A stretch of 64,000 nt of DNA from Dethiobacter sp. (GTDB taxonomy: Bacteria > Bacillota > Dethiobacteria > Dethiobacterales > Dethiobacteraceae): positions 1 to 64,000 of the forward strand of contig JAGXRN010000034.1 of assembly GCA_018335875.1 (NCBI GenBank). The letters are read 5' to 3'. Under the pieces are notes generated by a model that did not search any database, was not told the DNA's origin, and saw nothing but the letters and a program-made list of their open reading frames with translations. The position numbers were made by a program, and so were the translations under genes. Positions 8,713-16,537 of the stretch are shown piece by piece; the stretch's first letter is position 1; every line of letters starts with the position of its first letter.

Positions 8713-9087
8713 TTATTTCTCTATCGTAAACTCATAGTATACGTCGCTGCAGCCTTCGCCGGCCGGATCAAAAGTGCGCTCGCTGAAGAGGACCCGGTTT
8801 TCATGGTCAATTAGGATGACTGTGGATGACCGGGTGCCGTAATCTGGTGACTTGATAAAGACAGGGGAAAGGATGCGTTCCCACTCCAATCCCATGCCGG
8901 TGTCAGGCAGGTCTTTATCTTTTGCCCGGGTGCTGTCGGCAAGGAGCGCGAAGAGGCTTTCCGGGTCTATGCTGCTGTCAAGACAGTGACGGAGGCCGTT
9001 TTTGGCTCTTTCAACTTTTGGCCACAGCGTGTCGAGAAAATGATTGCTGATTCCGTAAAGACCGGGGTTGATGCGGCAACAGGACAG
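8713..9087 (-). pseudogene. C-terminal remnant of an NRDE/TANGO2-family protein
   Basis: Minus-strand frame open from about 9087 to the stop at 8713, without a plausible start. It reads INPGLYGISNHFLDTLWPKV, later SPVFIKSPDYGTRSSTVILI and VLFSERTFD, which is the typical second half of NRDE (TANGO2-like) proteins. The N-terminal half with the NRDE motif is absent; a stop codon appears in frame at 9091-9093. The ATG at 8895 would give only 60 residues and is unlikely to be a real start. I read it as a decayed gene, cut at about 9080. Confidence 0.7.
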
Positions 9088-9179
9088 AACTTAATTCCCC
9101 TAACGGCCCTACATGACAATCATAATTATATTGTCTGGTATGGTTGCTTATGATACAATACCGCCAGGGGGTGGTTTAT

Positions 9180-9458
9180 GTGGCGGAGCAGGAAAAGCTA
9201 AAGAAGGTTACTTTCGCCCTCCCGGAAAGCGTCTTGCACCGGTTGCGGGAATTGGTTGCTGAAAAGAGAGTAAGCTCAGCAAATGCCGTAGTCAGAGAAG
9301 CTGTGGAAGAATATATAATCAGGATAGAACGTGAAGAATTTGCCCGTTCAATGGCTGAGGCTGCCAAAGACCCCGAGTTTATCCGTGATATACGGGAGGC
9401 AGATGATTCATTTCGCGATTCCGACGCAGAAACGGCAAAAATGACTCCGCCATGGTAG
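9180..9458 (+). CDS. Ribbon-helix-helix (CopG-like) antitoxin
   Basis: Likely antitoxin of the MazF-type toxin that it overlaps by 7 bases. The N-terminal KKVTFALPESVLHRLRELV followed by SSANAVVREAVEEYI is a ribbon-helix-helix DNA-binding fold. The acidic C-terminal tail (AKDPEFIRDIREADD...) would wrap the toxin. GTG 9180 is chosen because AGGGGGTGG (9165-9173) precedes it; an ATG at 9144 is in frame but lacks such a site. Expected to repress its own promoter. Confidence 0.8.
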   Translation: MAEQEKLKKVTFALPESVLHRLRELVAEKRVSSANAVVREAVEEYIIRIEREEFARSMAEAAKDPEFIRDIREADDSFRDSDAETAKMTPPW

Positions 9459-9802
9459 AATACAATTGGTCAATATTCTGGGCTGATTTAAATCCGGTGG
9501 TGGGTTCAGAGCAGGCTGGCCGTCGGCCTGTACTTGTTATTTCTGCTGAGGAAGCCAACCAAGCCTTGCCGATTGTAGCTGTTCTGCCACTCTCTTCGTA
9601 CAGGGAGGGAAGGAAGGTATACCCCACTGAGGTCCTGCTGCCCGGAGAACAAACCGGGCTAAACAGAGACTCTCTGGTACTGGCGCACCAGATACGCACA
9701 ATAGCCAAAGAAAGACTGGGTGATAAGAGCGGAGAAGTGGCGGATCAGGAACTTCGGTCTAAAGTCCGCTATGCCCTTAAGCGCTATCTGGACTGGGAAT
9801 AA
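9452..9802 (+). CDS. MazF/PemK-family endoribonuclease toxin
   Basis: 116 aa, full length for MazF. It shows the family start (IFWADLNPVVGSEQAGRRPVLVIS), central LPIVAVLPLSS and the C-terminal NRDSLVLAHQIRTIAKERL segment. MazF toxins cut mRNA at short sequence motifs. Translationally coupled to the upstream antitoxin. From 9803 to 9996 there is only a short frame (ending about 9958, QLGFIGRCREDRS) that may be a remnant and that I could not identify. Confidence 0.85.
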   Translation: MVEYNWSIFWADLNPVVGSEQAGRRPVLVISAEEANQALPIVAVLPLSSYREGRKVYPTEVLLPGEQTGLNRDSLVLAHQIRTIAKERLGDKSGEVADQELRSKVRYALKRYLDWE

Positions 9803-9996
9803 AAATGCAAAAACAGACATCACGAGGAAGTAACATGGATCAGTTTATAAGTGGGACACCTTATTTTTGATCAGGGAAGTCTATCGGCAGCTGGGGTTCA
9901 TTGGTCGGTGTAGAGAAGATAGGAGCCGTACCTGCAGAAAGAAGGAACTGCATACCTTTATGCCTAAATAAACTATTACATAAAGGAGGTGGTTCA

Positions 9997-11208
9997 ATGT
10001 ATGACCTGCTGATATATAATGCGAGAATCTTTACCTTAGATGAACAGGGGACGATTGAAACCGGTTATCTATTAATAAAAGAAGGTAAGTTTGTCAAGGT
10101 TGGCGAGGGGTTGCCGCCGGATGTTGTCTGCACTCAAAGACTGGATGCTGATAACATGTTGGTTATGCCGGGGCTGGCAGACTGCCATACCCATCTCATG
10201 GAATACGCCACGTCTGAAATCCACTGGACGCAGGGCCAGGCGCAAAAGATGGCAGGGACAGCAAACCTCTTGACAGCTCTTAAATGTGGAATTGTGGCCC
10301 TTGGCGAACACCATCTGGGTCACCCCGTATTGATTCAGCCACACGGTGTATACAAAACACTAATGAATGATGCTCCTTTAGATGTGAGACTGGCTTGTGG
10401 TTGCTGCTTTATCGGAACGGAGCCTATGGCTCTGGTCTCTTCGATCAGGCCTGGAGAAATCATCGCAAAAGAAGACTTAACAGAGGCAGCCTTCTTAGAA
10501 ATGGCTGATAAATCCGATTTCCCGGGTGAAAATATATTTTTGAATGCCACCGTGGCGAATTTACCATTTGACGCGGCACCCCGTGCCGGTGAATTGACAT
10601 TCTCATTTGCTGAAATAAAAAAAATCGTTAGTATTTTTCACGCACAAAACAAAAAAATCGGGGCTCATATAGAAGGGGACGAGGCCGCCAGAATGTTTAT
10701 AGACGCCGGGGGAGATGTGATTTGCCACGGCCATGCTTTAAGCAGCTCACTTATTGATTTAATCGCGGAAAAAAGAATACCTGTAGTGATAACCCCCCAC
10801 GGAGGGACAAGCTCAAGGCCCACATCGCCGGCAGAAGTTTATCGATTCTATAAAAAAGGCGTTAAACTTGCCATTGCCACCGACTCATATTTACCCGTTC
10901 ACCCAAAGGCGGACTGGATTGACCTGCCCGCAGGCACGCTGGTAGGGCCGCAGGATTTTTTAACCATTGCCAAGCCTGCCTTTGACTACTTGCTTGGCAA
11001 AGGAGTAGAAACCGAAGAAGTACTGAAGCTAATTACAATAAATGGCCTGGAAATAATGAATCTGGCAGATGACGCCGGTAGTATAGCTGTGGGAAATAAG
11101 GCTGACCTAATCATCTCGAGAAAAATACCTGTAGTTGAAACCACCGATGTTCAGGACATTAAATATGTAATTAAAAACGGTGAAATACTAGTTGCCAAAC
11201 CGCTGTGA
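9997..11208 (+). CDS. Amidohydrolase-family metal-dependent hydrolase
   Basis: 403 aa, starting at ATG 9997 behind a strong AAGGAGGT (9984-9990). Metal site motifs: GLADCHTHL near the N-terminus, later GAHIEGDEA, CHGHALSS and the catalytic Asp in IATDSYLPVH. These place it in the imidazolonepropionase/adenine deaminase-like branch of the amidohydrolase superfamily. The substrate is not evident and the neighbours give no pathway. It appears to be transcribed alone and ends at a strong bidirectional terminator. Confidence 0.8.
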   Translation: MYDLLIYNARIFTLDEQGTIETGYLLIKEGKFVKVGEGLPPDVVCTQRLDADNMLVMPGLADCHTHLMEYATSEIHWTQGQAQKMAGTANLLTALKCGIVALGEHHLGHPVLIQPHGVYKTLMNDAPLDVRLACGCCFIGTEPMALVSSIRPGEIIAKEDLTEAAFLEMADKSDFPGENIFLNATVANLPFDAAPRAGELTFSFAEIKKIVSIFHAQNKKIGAHIEGDEAARMFIDAGGDVICHGHALSSSLIDLIAEKRIPVVITPHGGTSSRPTSPAEVYRFYKKGVKLAIATDSYLPVHPKADWIDLPAGTLVGPQDFLTIAKPAFDYLLGKGVETEEVLKLITINGLEIMNLADDAGSIAVGNKADLIISRKIPVVETTDVQDIKYVIKNGEILVAKPL

Positions 11209-11251
11209 GCGGGCCAGAGACAAGAATCAGTGACCACGATAATACCTGAGT

Positions 11252-11281
11252 AAAAAAATAGGGCGTAGTGCCCTATTTTTT
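11252..11281. terminator. Bidirectional terminator between convergent genes
   Basis: AAAAAATAGGG ... CCCTATTTTTT with a 7-8 base loop: A-run on one side and T-run on the other, so it can serve both the amidohydrolase gene (+) and the small minus-strand gene, whose stop codon is inside the stem. Confidence 0.85.
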
Positions 11282-11428
11282 GCTTTCCTGTTTAAAAGCA
11301 AGGAGGATAATTTCCTCGCCCCTGGTGTTGTGTTCCGGTTGAGAGTTGAAGAATTGTTCTGTTTCTCGAAGTTTATCCAGCTCACGGTCAGTAAGGTCGG
11401 CGAATTTAACATCTTTATTGTGATGCAC
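11273..11428 (-). CDS. Small conserved-looking protein, 51 aa
   Basis: GTG start at 11428 preceded by AGGAGGTGG on the minus strand, an ideal ribosome site, and the stop sits within a good terminator. The protein begins MHHNKDVKFADLTDRELDKL and is charged, helical and without a signal peptide or membrane segment. I do not recognise a family. The clean signals at both ends argue that it is expressed. Confidence 0.6.
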   Translation of the reverse strand: MHHNKDVKFADLTDRELDKLRETEQFFNSQPEHNTRGEEIILLAFKQESKK

Positions 11429-11542
11429 TAAACCACCTCCTGTCAGAGTCTCTTATATAGTTTTAAATTATTTGATTAAGGTTATACTGTCAAAATATGT
11501 GACGGGTTACATTAAACAGAAACCGGATGTGCGCTATTTTTT

Positions 11543-11721
11543 CGTCAAGGAAATTATATCATACCTTTTAACTTCCTTTCCTTGACGATGGGGGTTGTTA
11601 AGGGGGACTCCCCCTTAATCTTGCGGGGTGCTCAGGGTCCGCAGACCCGTCGAAGGGGCGGCAGCCCATAGCGAACAAGAAAAACGCGACCTATGTGAAA
11701 AAGCGCGAAGCGTTTTTCTTG
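11543..11721. repeat. Structured intergenic element with four inverted repeats
   Basis: Four hairpins follow one another. CGTCAAGGAAA (11543-11553) pairs with TTTCCTTGACG (11577-11587). TTAAGGGGG/CCCCCTTAA spans 11598-11618. GGGTC/GACCC spans about 11635-11648. CAAGAAAAACGC (11676-11687) pairs with GCGTTTTTCTTG (11710-11721). The first 25 bases recur at 38967-38991 with one mismatch. It looks like a non-coding miniature mobile element or dispersed repeat; no coding capacity is seen. It sits directly upstream of asnB. Confidence 0.6.
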
Positions 11722-11775
11722 AGTATCATGGAGCAGGGATTAAGCATAGGATATCTGGGAAAGGAGTGCAGAGGA

Positions 11776-13617
11776 TTGTGTGGACTGTTTGGTATCTGGT
11801 ATAAAAGCGCAGGCAGTGCGCGCCTTGACATGGAGAGAGTAACTTCAGCTTTTGCTCACCGCGGGCCGGATGGAGAAGGGAATGCAGATTTTGGAACTGC
11901 GGCGCTTGGGTTTCGGCGGCTGAGCATTATTGACCTGGCCAGGGGAGCACAGCCGATGTATAACGAAGACGGCAAGATTTGCCTTGTTTTTAACGGAGAA
12001 ATCTATAATTACCGCATGTTGCGCGAGGAGCTTTTGCAAAAAGGCCACAAATTTAAAAGCGACAGTGACAGTGAGGTCCTGGTCCATCTTTATGAGGAAG
12101 AGGGCGAGGAATGTGTTAAACGCCTGCGGGGCATGTTTGCTTTTTGTATTTATGATACTGTGAGGGGGGTTCTTTTTGGTGCGCGCGACCGCTTCGGAAT
12201 TAAACCCCTATATTACCTGGAAACACGGGAGGCTTTTGCCGTGGCCTCGGAGGCGAAGGCGCTTTTAGATGTGCCCGGGTACAGTGTTGCTGTAAATGAG
12301 GCAGCAATTCCGCATTACCTTACCTTTCAGTATGTTCCCGAGCCTGCAACCATGTTTGCCGGTATTTACAAGATCCCACCGGCGCATACTTTTACATACA
12401 GTAATGGAAAACTTGCCACCCGGCGTTACTGGCAGGTAGAATTTAACCCGCAGGACCGCTCCCTCGACGAGTTCATAGAAGGGACCAGGCAGGTGCTGAG
12501 GGAATCTGTGAAGCTGCATACACAGGCCGACGTTCCCTGGGGAGCTTTTCTTTCAGGCGGAATTGATTCCACTATCATTGTGGCTCTTTTGCGTGAATTG
12601 GGAACTGTGTCCACCTTCAGTGTAGGATATGAAGACCAGCATTACAGTGAGCTCACAGAGGCTGCAGACACCGCCCGCTACCTGGAGACTGACCACGAGG
12701 AGTACCTGATAAAACCGGAAGGGTTCTGGCAGGAACTGCCCAGGCTCATCTGGCATTTTGACGATCCTGTTGCTGACCCGGCAGCAATTTCGCTTTTCTT
12801 TGTGGCGAGGATGGCAAGGAAGAAGATTACAGTAACACTGTCAGGGGAAGGGGCAGATGAAGTCTTCGGCGGTTATGGTATCTACCGTGAGCCTTATGCC
12901 CTGCGCCCGTTGTCCTGGTTGCCGTCGCCGCTCCTGGCGGCGGTGGGAGGCGGGTCCCGTCTGCTGCCTTCGTTTGTGCCGGGTAAAAATTACCTGCGCC
13001 GTGCTGCCACGCCGCTGGAGAAGCGCTATGTTGGCAATGCCCTTATTTTCAGCGAAGAGGAAAAGCGTCAATTGCTTAAAAAGAGAAATTTTCCTCCTGC
13101 GTCTGTTGTTACGCAACCGCTGTATGACAGGATAAAAGGGCTGGACGATGTGGCAAAAATGCAGTATATTGATCTCCATACCTGGATGGTTGGAGATATT
13201 CTGGTCAAAGCTGACAAGATGACCATGGCAAACTCCCTGGAACTGCGAGTGCCCTACCTTGACCACCATGTCTTTGAATTTGCTGCTGCCATTCCTGCAA
13301 AGTTTAAGATACGCGGCGGTCTGACCAAATACTTGCTAAGGCAGGCTTTTGCCGGGATTGTACCTCCTGCGGCAGTAAACCGTCCCAAGCGCGGTTTTCC
13401 CGTTCCGACCCGTGTCTGGTTGCGGGGCAAACTGGGCAGGCAGGCAGCTGAAATTGTGTCTGCGCCAGAAGTTGGCAGGTATTTCTCACGCCCGTATATC
13501 CAAAAACTGCTGTCTGACCACGCGGCAGGCAGGGTAGACAACAGCCGCAAAATTTGGACACTGGTTATTTTTGCTCTCTGGCAGGAGCAGTTTCTGACGA
13601 AAAAAGCCAAACTTTAA
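11776..13617 (+). CDS. asnB: Asparagine synthase (glutamine-hydrolysing)
   Basis: Amidates aspartate using glutamine and ATP. TTG 11776 is chosen as start because it places the catalytic nucleophile Cys at position 2 (M-CGLFGIW), exposed after Met removal, and AAGGAG lies 9 bases upstream. Upstream in-frame starts would bury it. The glutaminase domain has AHRGPDGEG, RRLSIIDL, FNGEIYNY and RDRFGIKPLYY. The synthetase domain has the pyrophosphate loop FLSGGIDSTII and LSGEGADEVFGGY. Length 613 aa is typical. It might act on a cell-envelope precursor, since several AsnB paralogues do; nothing nearby decides this. Confidence 0.92.
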   Translation: MCGLFGIWYKSAGSARLDMERVTSAFAHRGPDGEGNADFGTAALGFRRLSIIDLARGAQPMYNEDGKICLVFNGEIYNYRMLREELLQKGHKFKSDSDSEVLVHLYEEEGEECVKRLRGMFAFCIYDTVRGVLFGARDRFGIKPLYYLETREAFAVASEAKALLDVPGYSVAVNEAAIPHYLTFQYVPEPATMFAGIYKIPPAHTFTYSNGKLATRRYWQVEFNPQDRSLDEFIEGTRQVLRESVKLHTQADVPWGAFLSGGIDSTIIVALLRELGTVSTFSVGYEDQHYSELTEAADTARYLETDHEEYLIKPEGFWQELPRLIWHFDDPVADPAAISLFFVARMARKKITVTLSGEGADEVFGGYGIYREPYALRPLSWLPSPLLAAVGGGSRLLPSFVPGKNYLRRAATPLEKRYVGNALIFSEEEKRQLLKKRNFPPASVVTQPLYDRIKGLDDVAKMQYIDLHTWMVGDILVKADKMTMANSLELRVPYLDHHVFEFAAAIPAKFKIRGGLTKYLLRQAFAGIVPPAAVNRPKRGFPVPTRVWLRGKLGRQAAEIVSAPEVGRYFSRPYIQKLLSDHAAGRVDNSRKIWTLVIFALWQEQFLTKKAKL

Positions 13618-13650
13618 CGTACTGTCAATTATTATTCCACGACTAAAATT

Positions 13651-13676
13651 AAGACGGCTGCAACAGCCGTCTTTTT
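13651..13676 (+). terminator. Terminator after asnB
   Basis: AAGACGGCTG-CAA-CAGCCGTCTT followed by TTT, 34 bases after the stop. Confidence 0.85.
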
Positions 13677-13745
13677 AGTGTAGAAAAAGCTTGCACGCCT
13701 CTCTTGTATTGTTCTAAGCAGAAAAAGATTTTCTTCCCTGCAGTA

Positions 13746-13774
13746 TTGACACCGTCATACTAGCCTTCTATAAT
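13746..13774 (+). promoter_or_regulatory. Promoter of the sulfur-carrier operon
   Basis: TTGACA (13746-13751), 17-base spacer, TATAAT (13769-13774). Consensus sigma-A promoter. A leader of about 130 bases precedes the first gene. Confidence 0.85.
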
Positions 13775-13792
13775 AATGTTAATACATAGTAA

Positions 13793-13810
13793 ACCTATAT
13801 ATTAATAGGT
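13793..13810. promoter_or_regulatory. Candidate operator palindrome in the sulfur operon leader
   Basis: ACCTAT-ATATTA-ATAGGT lies about 20 bases downstream of the -10 box, where a bound repressor would block transcription. Rrf2-type regulators of sulfur metabolism use AT-rich sites of this size, but I cannot assign the protein; it is inference from position and symmetry. Confidence 0.35.
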
Positions 13811-13913
13811 AATAATGCAAATTCACCCTCGATGTGTTAAAATTGATGAAGAGCATTATGACGGACATATTTTAATTTATCAGGCATTTGCAGGAAACAG
13901 GAGGGCAACCGGG

Positions 13914-14771
13914 ATGGAAATGAATGTTGCCGACCTAAAAAAGGGCGGTTTTATGAAACAAACACAAAAAGACTATTTCGCAGTACGACTGCGGGTGGCC
14001 GGCGGTAACCTGACACTGGAGCAGTTGGAAACAATCAGGGAGGTGGCTAATAAATATGGACAGGGATATGTTCACCTCACTACACGCCAGGGGATGGAGA
14101 TTCCCTTTATCCATTTTACAAATATAGAAACGGTACGGGATGAGCTTTTGGCCGGAGGCGTTAAGATGGGCGTCTGCGGCGGCACAGTGCGCGGTGTAAT
14201 GGCCTGCCAGGGCTCCTATATGTGCCCGCACGGCCTTATTAACTGCAAAGAGCTGGCAGCCGAAATTGATGAGAGTTTCTTTGCCGCGCCGGTCCCCTGC
14301 AAGTTTAAAATTGCAGTGACCGGTTGTTCCCGCAGCTGCGCCAAACCACAGGAAAACGATTTCGGTTTTGAAGGTGCGGTTAAGCCTGTTTTTAGTAAGG
14401 AAGAATGTATAAAGTGCAACCTGTGTGCTGATACCTGCCCCGCAAGCGCCATTACCACAAATGACGGTTTTCCGGTGCTTGACAGGGGAGCATGCACCAA
14501 TTGCGGTGAGTGTGTGGCAGTCTGTCCCACGGGAGCTTGTGCTACGGGTGAGCGTGGTGTGAAAATCTGGGCCGGCGGCCGTATCGGGCGTGACCCCAGG
14601 CTCGGCGAAGTGGTCGCCGACTTTCTGCCACCGGAGAAAATACCCGCTGTTATTGAAGCAAGCTTGGAGTTCTTTCGTGAACACGGCAGGACCAAGGAAC
14701 GCTTTGGCAAAGCTATAGAACGGGTTGGCTGGGACCGTTACCGGGAGGTGATTGCCGGTGCAGCCGAGTAA
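13914..14771 (+). CDS. Siroheme/4Fe-4S sulfite (nitrite) reductase-like protein with 2[4Fe-4S] ferredoxin domain
   Basis: 285 aa. The N-terminal ferredoxin-like half domain (KDYFAVRLRVAGGNLTLEQL, HLTTRQGMEIPFI) is followed by the siroheme-4Fe-4S signature C-x5-C (ACQGSYMC) and C-x3-C (GCSRSC). Two ferredoxin motifs then follow (CIKCNLCADTCP and CTNCGECVAVCP). This resembles AsrC and other short single-copy sulfite reductases. ATG 13914 follows AGGAGGG (13900-13906). As first gene of a sulfur-carrier operon it probably makes sulfide from sulfite for loading onto the carrier; nitrite as substrate is not excluded. Confidence 0.8.
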   Translation: MEMNVADLKKGGFMKQTQKDYFAVRLRVAGGNLTLEQLETIREVANKYGQGYVHLTTRQGMEIPFIHFTNIETVRDELLAGGVKMGVCGGTVRGVMACQGSYMCPHGLINCKELAAEIDESFFAAPVPCKFKIAVTGCSRSCAKPQENDFGFEGAVKPVFSKEECIKCNLCADTCPASAITTNDGFPVLDRGACTNCGECVAVCPTGACATGERGVKIWAGGRIGRDPRLGEVVADFLPPEKIPAVIEASLEFFREHGRTKERFGKAIERVGWDRYREVIAGAAE

Positions 14772-14997
14772 GACACTTGATATCACAAAAGACGCCTGTC
14801 CCATAACCTTTGTGAAGACCAAGCTGGCACTGGAAATACTGGATGCAGGTAATATTCTGGAAGTGCTGCTCAATGCTGGCGAGGCGGTTCAGAATGTGCC
14901 GCGCAGCCTGCGCAGCGAGGGCCACAGAATAGTCTCGCTGGAGAAACAGAATAGCGGCATCTACCGGATGCTGGTTGAAAAGGAGGGCGGGCAGTGA
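14758..14997 (+). CDS. TusA-like sulfurtransferase
   Basis: 79 aa, TusA/SirA fold. The signature Cys-Pro is in DITKDACPITFVKTKLAL, where the Cys carries persulfide sulfur. GTG 14758 is preferred over TTG 14752 because GGGAGGTG (14743-14750) needs the longer spacing. It overlaps the upstream reductase gene and is overlapped by the protease gene. In this operon it probably relays sulfur toward the MoaD-like carrier, but it could also serve tRNA or molybdenum cofactor sulfur transfer. Confidence 0.85.
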   Translation: MQPSKTLDITKDACPITFVKTKLALEILDAGNILEVLLNAGEAVQNVPRSLRSEGHRIVSLEKQNSGIYRMLVEKEGGQ

Positions 14998-15422
14998 GCG
15001 ACACGTATAAACTGGACGCGGATCTTTACCGCCAAATGCTGGCACAGTGCAGCAACGAGGCGCCGGCGGAAGCATGCGGCCTGCTGGGCGGCGCCGACGG
15101 TCATTGCGGCACACGAATCTACCCCCTGGAGAACCTGGATGCCTGCGCCGAATCCTACCGCATGGAGGCCAAAGAAGTGTTGAAGGTGATGAAACAACTT
15201 GACGAAGACGGGATGGTGTTAAACGCTATTTATCATTCCCATCCGGCCACACCGGCCCGCCCTTCAAAAACGGATATTGCCCAGGCATACATGCCGGCTC
15301 TGTATTTAATTTTATCTCTTTGCCAAGAGGAACCTGTTTTGCGCGGTTACCTTATTGAGGAAGGGAATGTTACAGAAATCCCCGTGGAGATCGTGGAGAA
15401 AGCAGGTGGTAAGCCATGCTGA
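14994..15422 (+). CDS. JAMM/MPN (M67 family) metallopeptidase
   Basis: 142 aa zinc peptidase. The zinc site is visible as IYHSHP and, after the intervening residues, the Asp of SKTD, with the upstream Glu in EACGLLGG (the E-HxH-x-S-x2-D pattern). Mec+ of Mycobacterium and HcyD of Wolinella are small JAMM proteins of this type that process sulfur carrier proteins. Here the carrier encoded two genes downstream ends with two residues past Gly-Gly, so this enzyme is the natural candidate for unmasking it. Overlaps its neighbours on both sides. Confidence 0.88.
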   Translation: MSDTYKLDADLYRQMLAQCSNEAPAEACGLLGGADGHCGTRIYPLENLDACAESYRMEAKEVLKVMKQLDEDGMVLNAIYHSHPATPARPSKTDIAQAYMPALYLILSLCQEEPVLRGYLIEEGNVTEIPVEIVEKAGGKPC

Positions 15423-16234
15423 GTGACGAGCAAATAATGCGCTATTCGCGGCACATCCTGCTGCCGGAAGTAGGTGGCAGGGGACAACAAAAATTGTTAG
15501 CTGCCAAAGTGCTCCTGATTGGGGCGGGCGGCCTCGGCTCCCCGGTAGCGCTCTATCTGGCAGCGGCCGGTGTGGGGACATTGGGGGTTATGGACGCCGA
15601 CACAGTAGATTTAAGCAACCTGCAGCGGCAGGTCATCCACGCCACTCCTGACATAGGTAAGCTGAAAGTGGAGTCGGTCAAAGAAACAATTAATCAGATT
15701 AACCCTGATGTGAATGTGATTATGTATCCGGAGTTTGCCACAGCAGACAACGTGCCTGAAATCTTACCGCAATACGATCTGGTGGTAGATGGCTGCGACA
15801 ATTTTGCCACACGCTACCTGATGAACGACGCGGCGGTTATATATAAAAAACCGTATGTCTACGGAAGTATTCTTCGTTTTGACGGCCAGGCATCAGTATT
15901 TAACCCGCCACAGGGGCCGTGCTACCGCTGTATTTTCCCGGAAGCGCCGCCCCCGGGAGCTGTGCCAAGCTGCCAGGAAGCGGGCGTGCTAGGCGTCTTA
16001 CCGGGACTTTTAGGGCTGATTCAGGCGACCGAGGCAGTCAAACTGATTCTTGGTGTCGGGGAGCCGCTAATTGGTCGCCTTCTGATTGTGGATGGGCTGG
16101 GCATGGAGTTTTTGCATGCCAAAGTGAAACGCAATACAAAGTGCCCGGTCTGCGGTGATGAGCCCACCATCACCAAGCTGCTGGAAGAAAATTACCTGCA
16201 GGCTGTGTGCAGCGTTGGCTCAGCCGAAGAGTAA
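15416..16234 (+). CDS. ThiF/MoeB-type E1-like adenylyltransferase
   Basis: 272 aa. Activates the C-terminal glycine of a ubiquitin-like sulfur carrier by adenylation. Motifs: RYSRHILLPEVGGRGQQKLL at the N-terminus, nucleotide loop GAGGLGSPVALYL, DADTVDLSNLQRQ, and zinc-binding cysteines GPCYRCIFP and CPVCGDE. The candidate crossover Cys region is PSCQEAGVLG. No rhodanese domain is fused, so sulfur must come from another partner, plausibly the TusA-like protein or sulfide. Its substrate is most likely the MoaD-like protein encoded 24 bases downstream. Confidence 0.92.
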   Translation: MLSDEQIMRYSRHILLPEVGGRGQQKLLAAKVLLIGAGGLGSPVALYLAAAGVGTLGVMDADTVDLSNLQRQVIHATPDIGKLKVESVKETINQINPDVNVIMYPEFATADNVPEILPQYDLVVDGCDNFATRYLMNDAAVIYKKPYVYGSILRFDGQASVFNPPQGPCYRCIFPEAPPPGAVPSCQEAGVLGVLPGLLGLIQATEAVKLILGVGEPLIGRLLIVDGLGMEFLHAKVKRNTKCPVCGDEPTITKLLEENYLQAVCSVGSAEE

Positions 16235-16258
16235 GGGGAAAACAAGGAGGAGACAACA

Positions 16259-16537
16259 ATGACTATTTATCTGCCCACGCCGCTTCGTCGTCATGCCGGC
16301 GGCGCCCGCGAAATTGAAGTAAGCGGCAAAACAGTGCGCGATATATTTATTGGCTTAAAAGATAGCCACCCTGCCCTGGCGGAACAGCTTTGGGACGACT
16401 CAGCCAATGATCTGAAAAAATATCTAAGCGTATTTATCAATGATGAAAACATCCGCAACCTGCAGGGTCCCGATACTCCTGTCAGTGGGAAAGACGTTAT
16501 TTCTGTCATCCCGGCTATTGCGGGGGGTTCCATCTAA
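16259..16537 (+). CDS. MoaD/CysO/HcyS-like sulfur carrier protein with masked C-terminus
   Basis: 92 aa beta-grasp protein (MTIYLPTPLRRHAGGAREIE...). It ends VIPAIAGGSI, so two residues (Ser-Ile) follow the Gly-Gly that must be free to form a thiocarboxylate. Processing by the operon's JAMM peptidase is therefore expected, as described for Wolinella HcyS/HcyD. AAGGAGGAG precedes the ATG. The stop codon overlaps the start of the cysteine synthase gene. A thiocarboxylated form could donate sulfur for cysteine (CysO-CysM type) or homocysteine synthesis. Confidence 0.88.
   Translation: MTIYLPTPLRRHAGGAREIEVSGKTVRDIFIGLKDSHPALAEQLWDDSANDLKKYLSVFINDENIRNLQGPDTPVSGKDVISVIPAIAGGSI

Noticed and set aside
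8713-8895. 60-aa ORF from ATG 8895 as an independent gene
   Set aside because: The family similarity continues upstream of this ATG to about 9080, so it is an internal Met of a truncated NRDE-type gene.
9833-9958. Short frame reading through QLGFIGRCREDRS before the amidohydrolase
   Set aside because: No start codon with a ribosome site, no recognised family; could be a remnant or chance.
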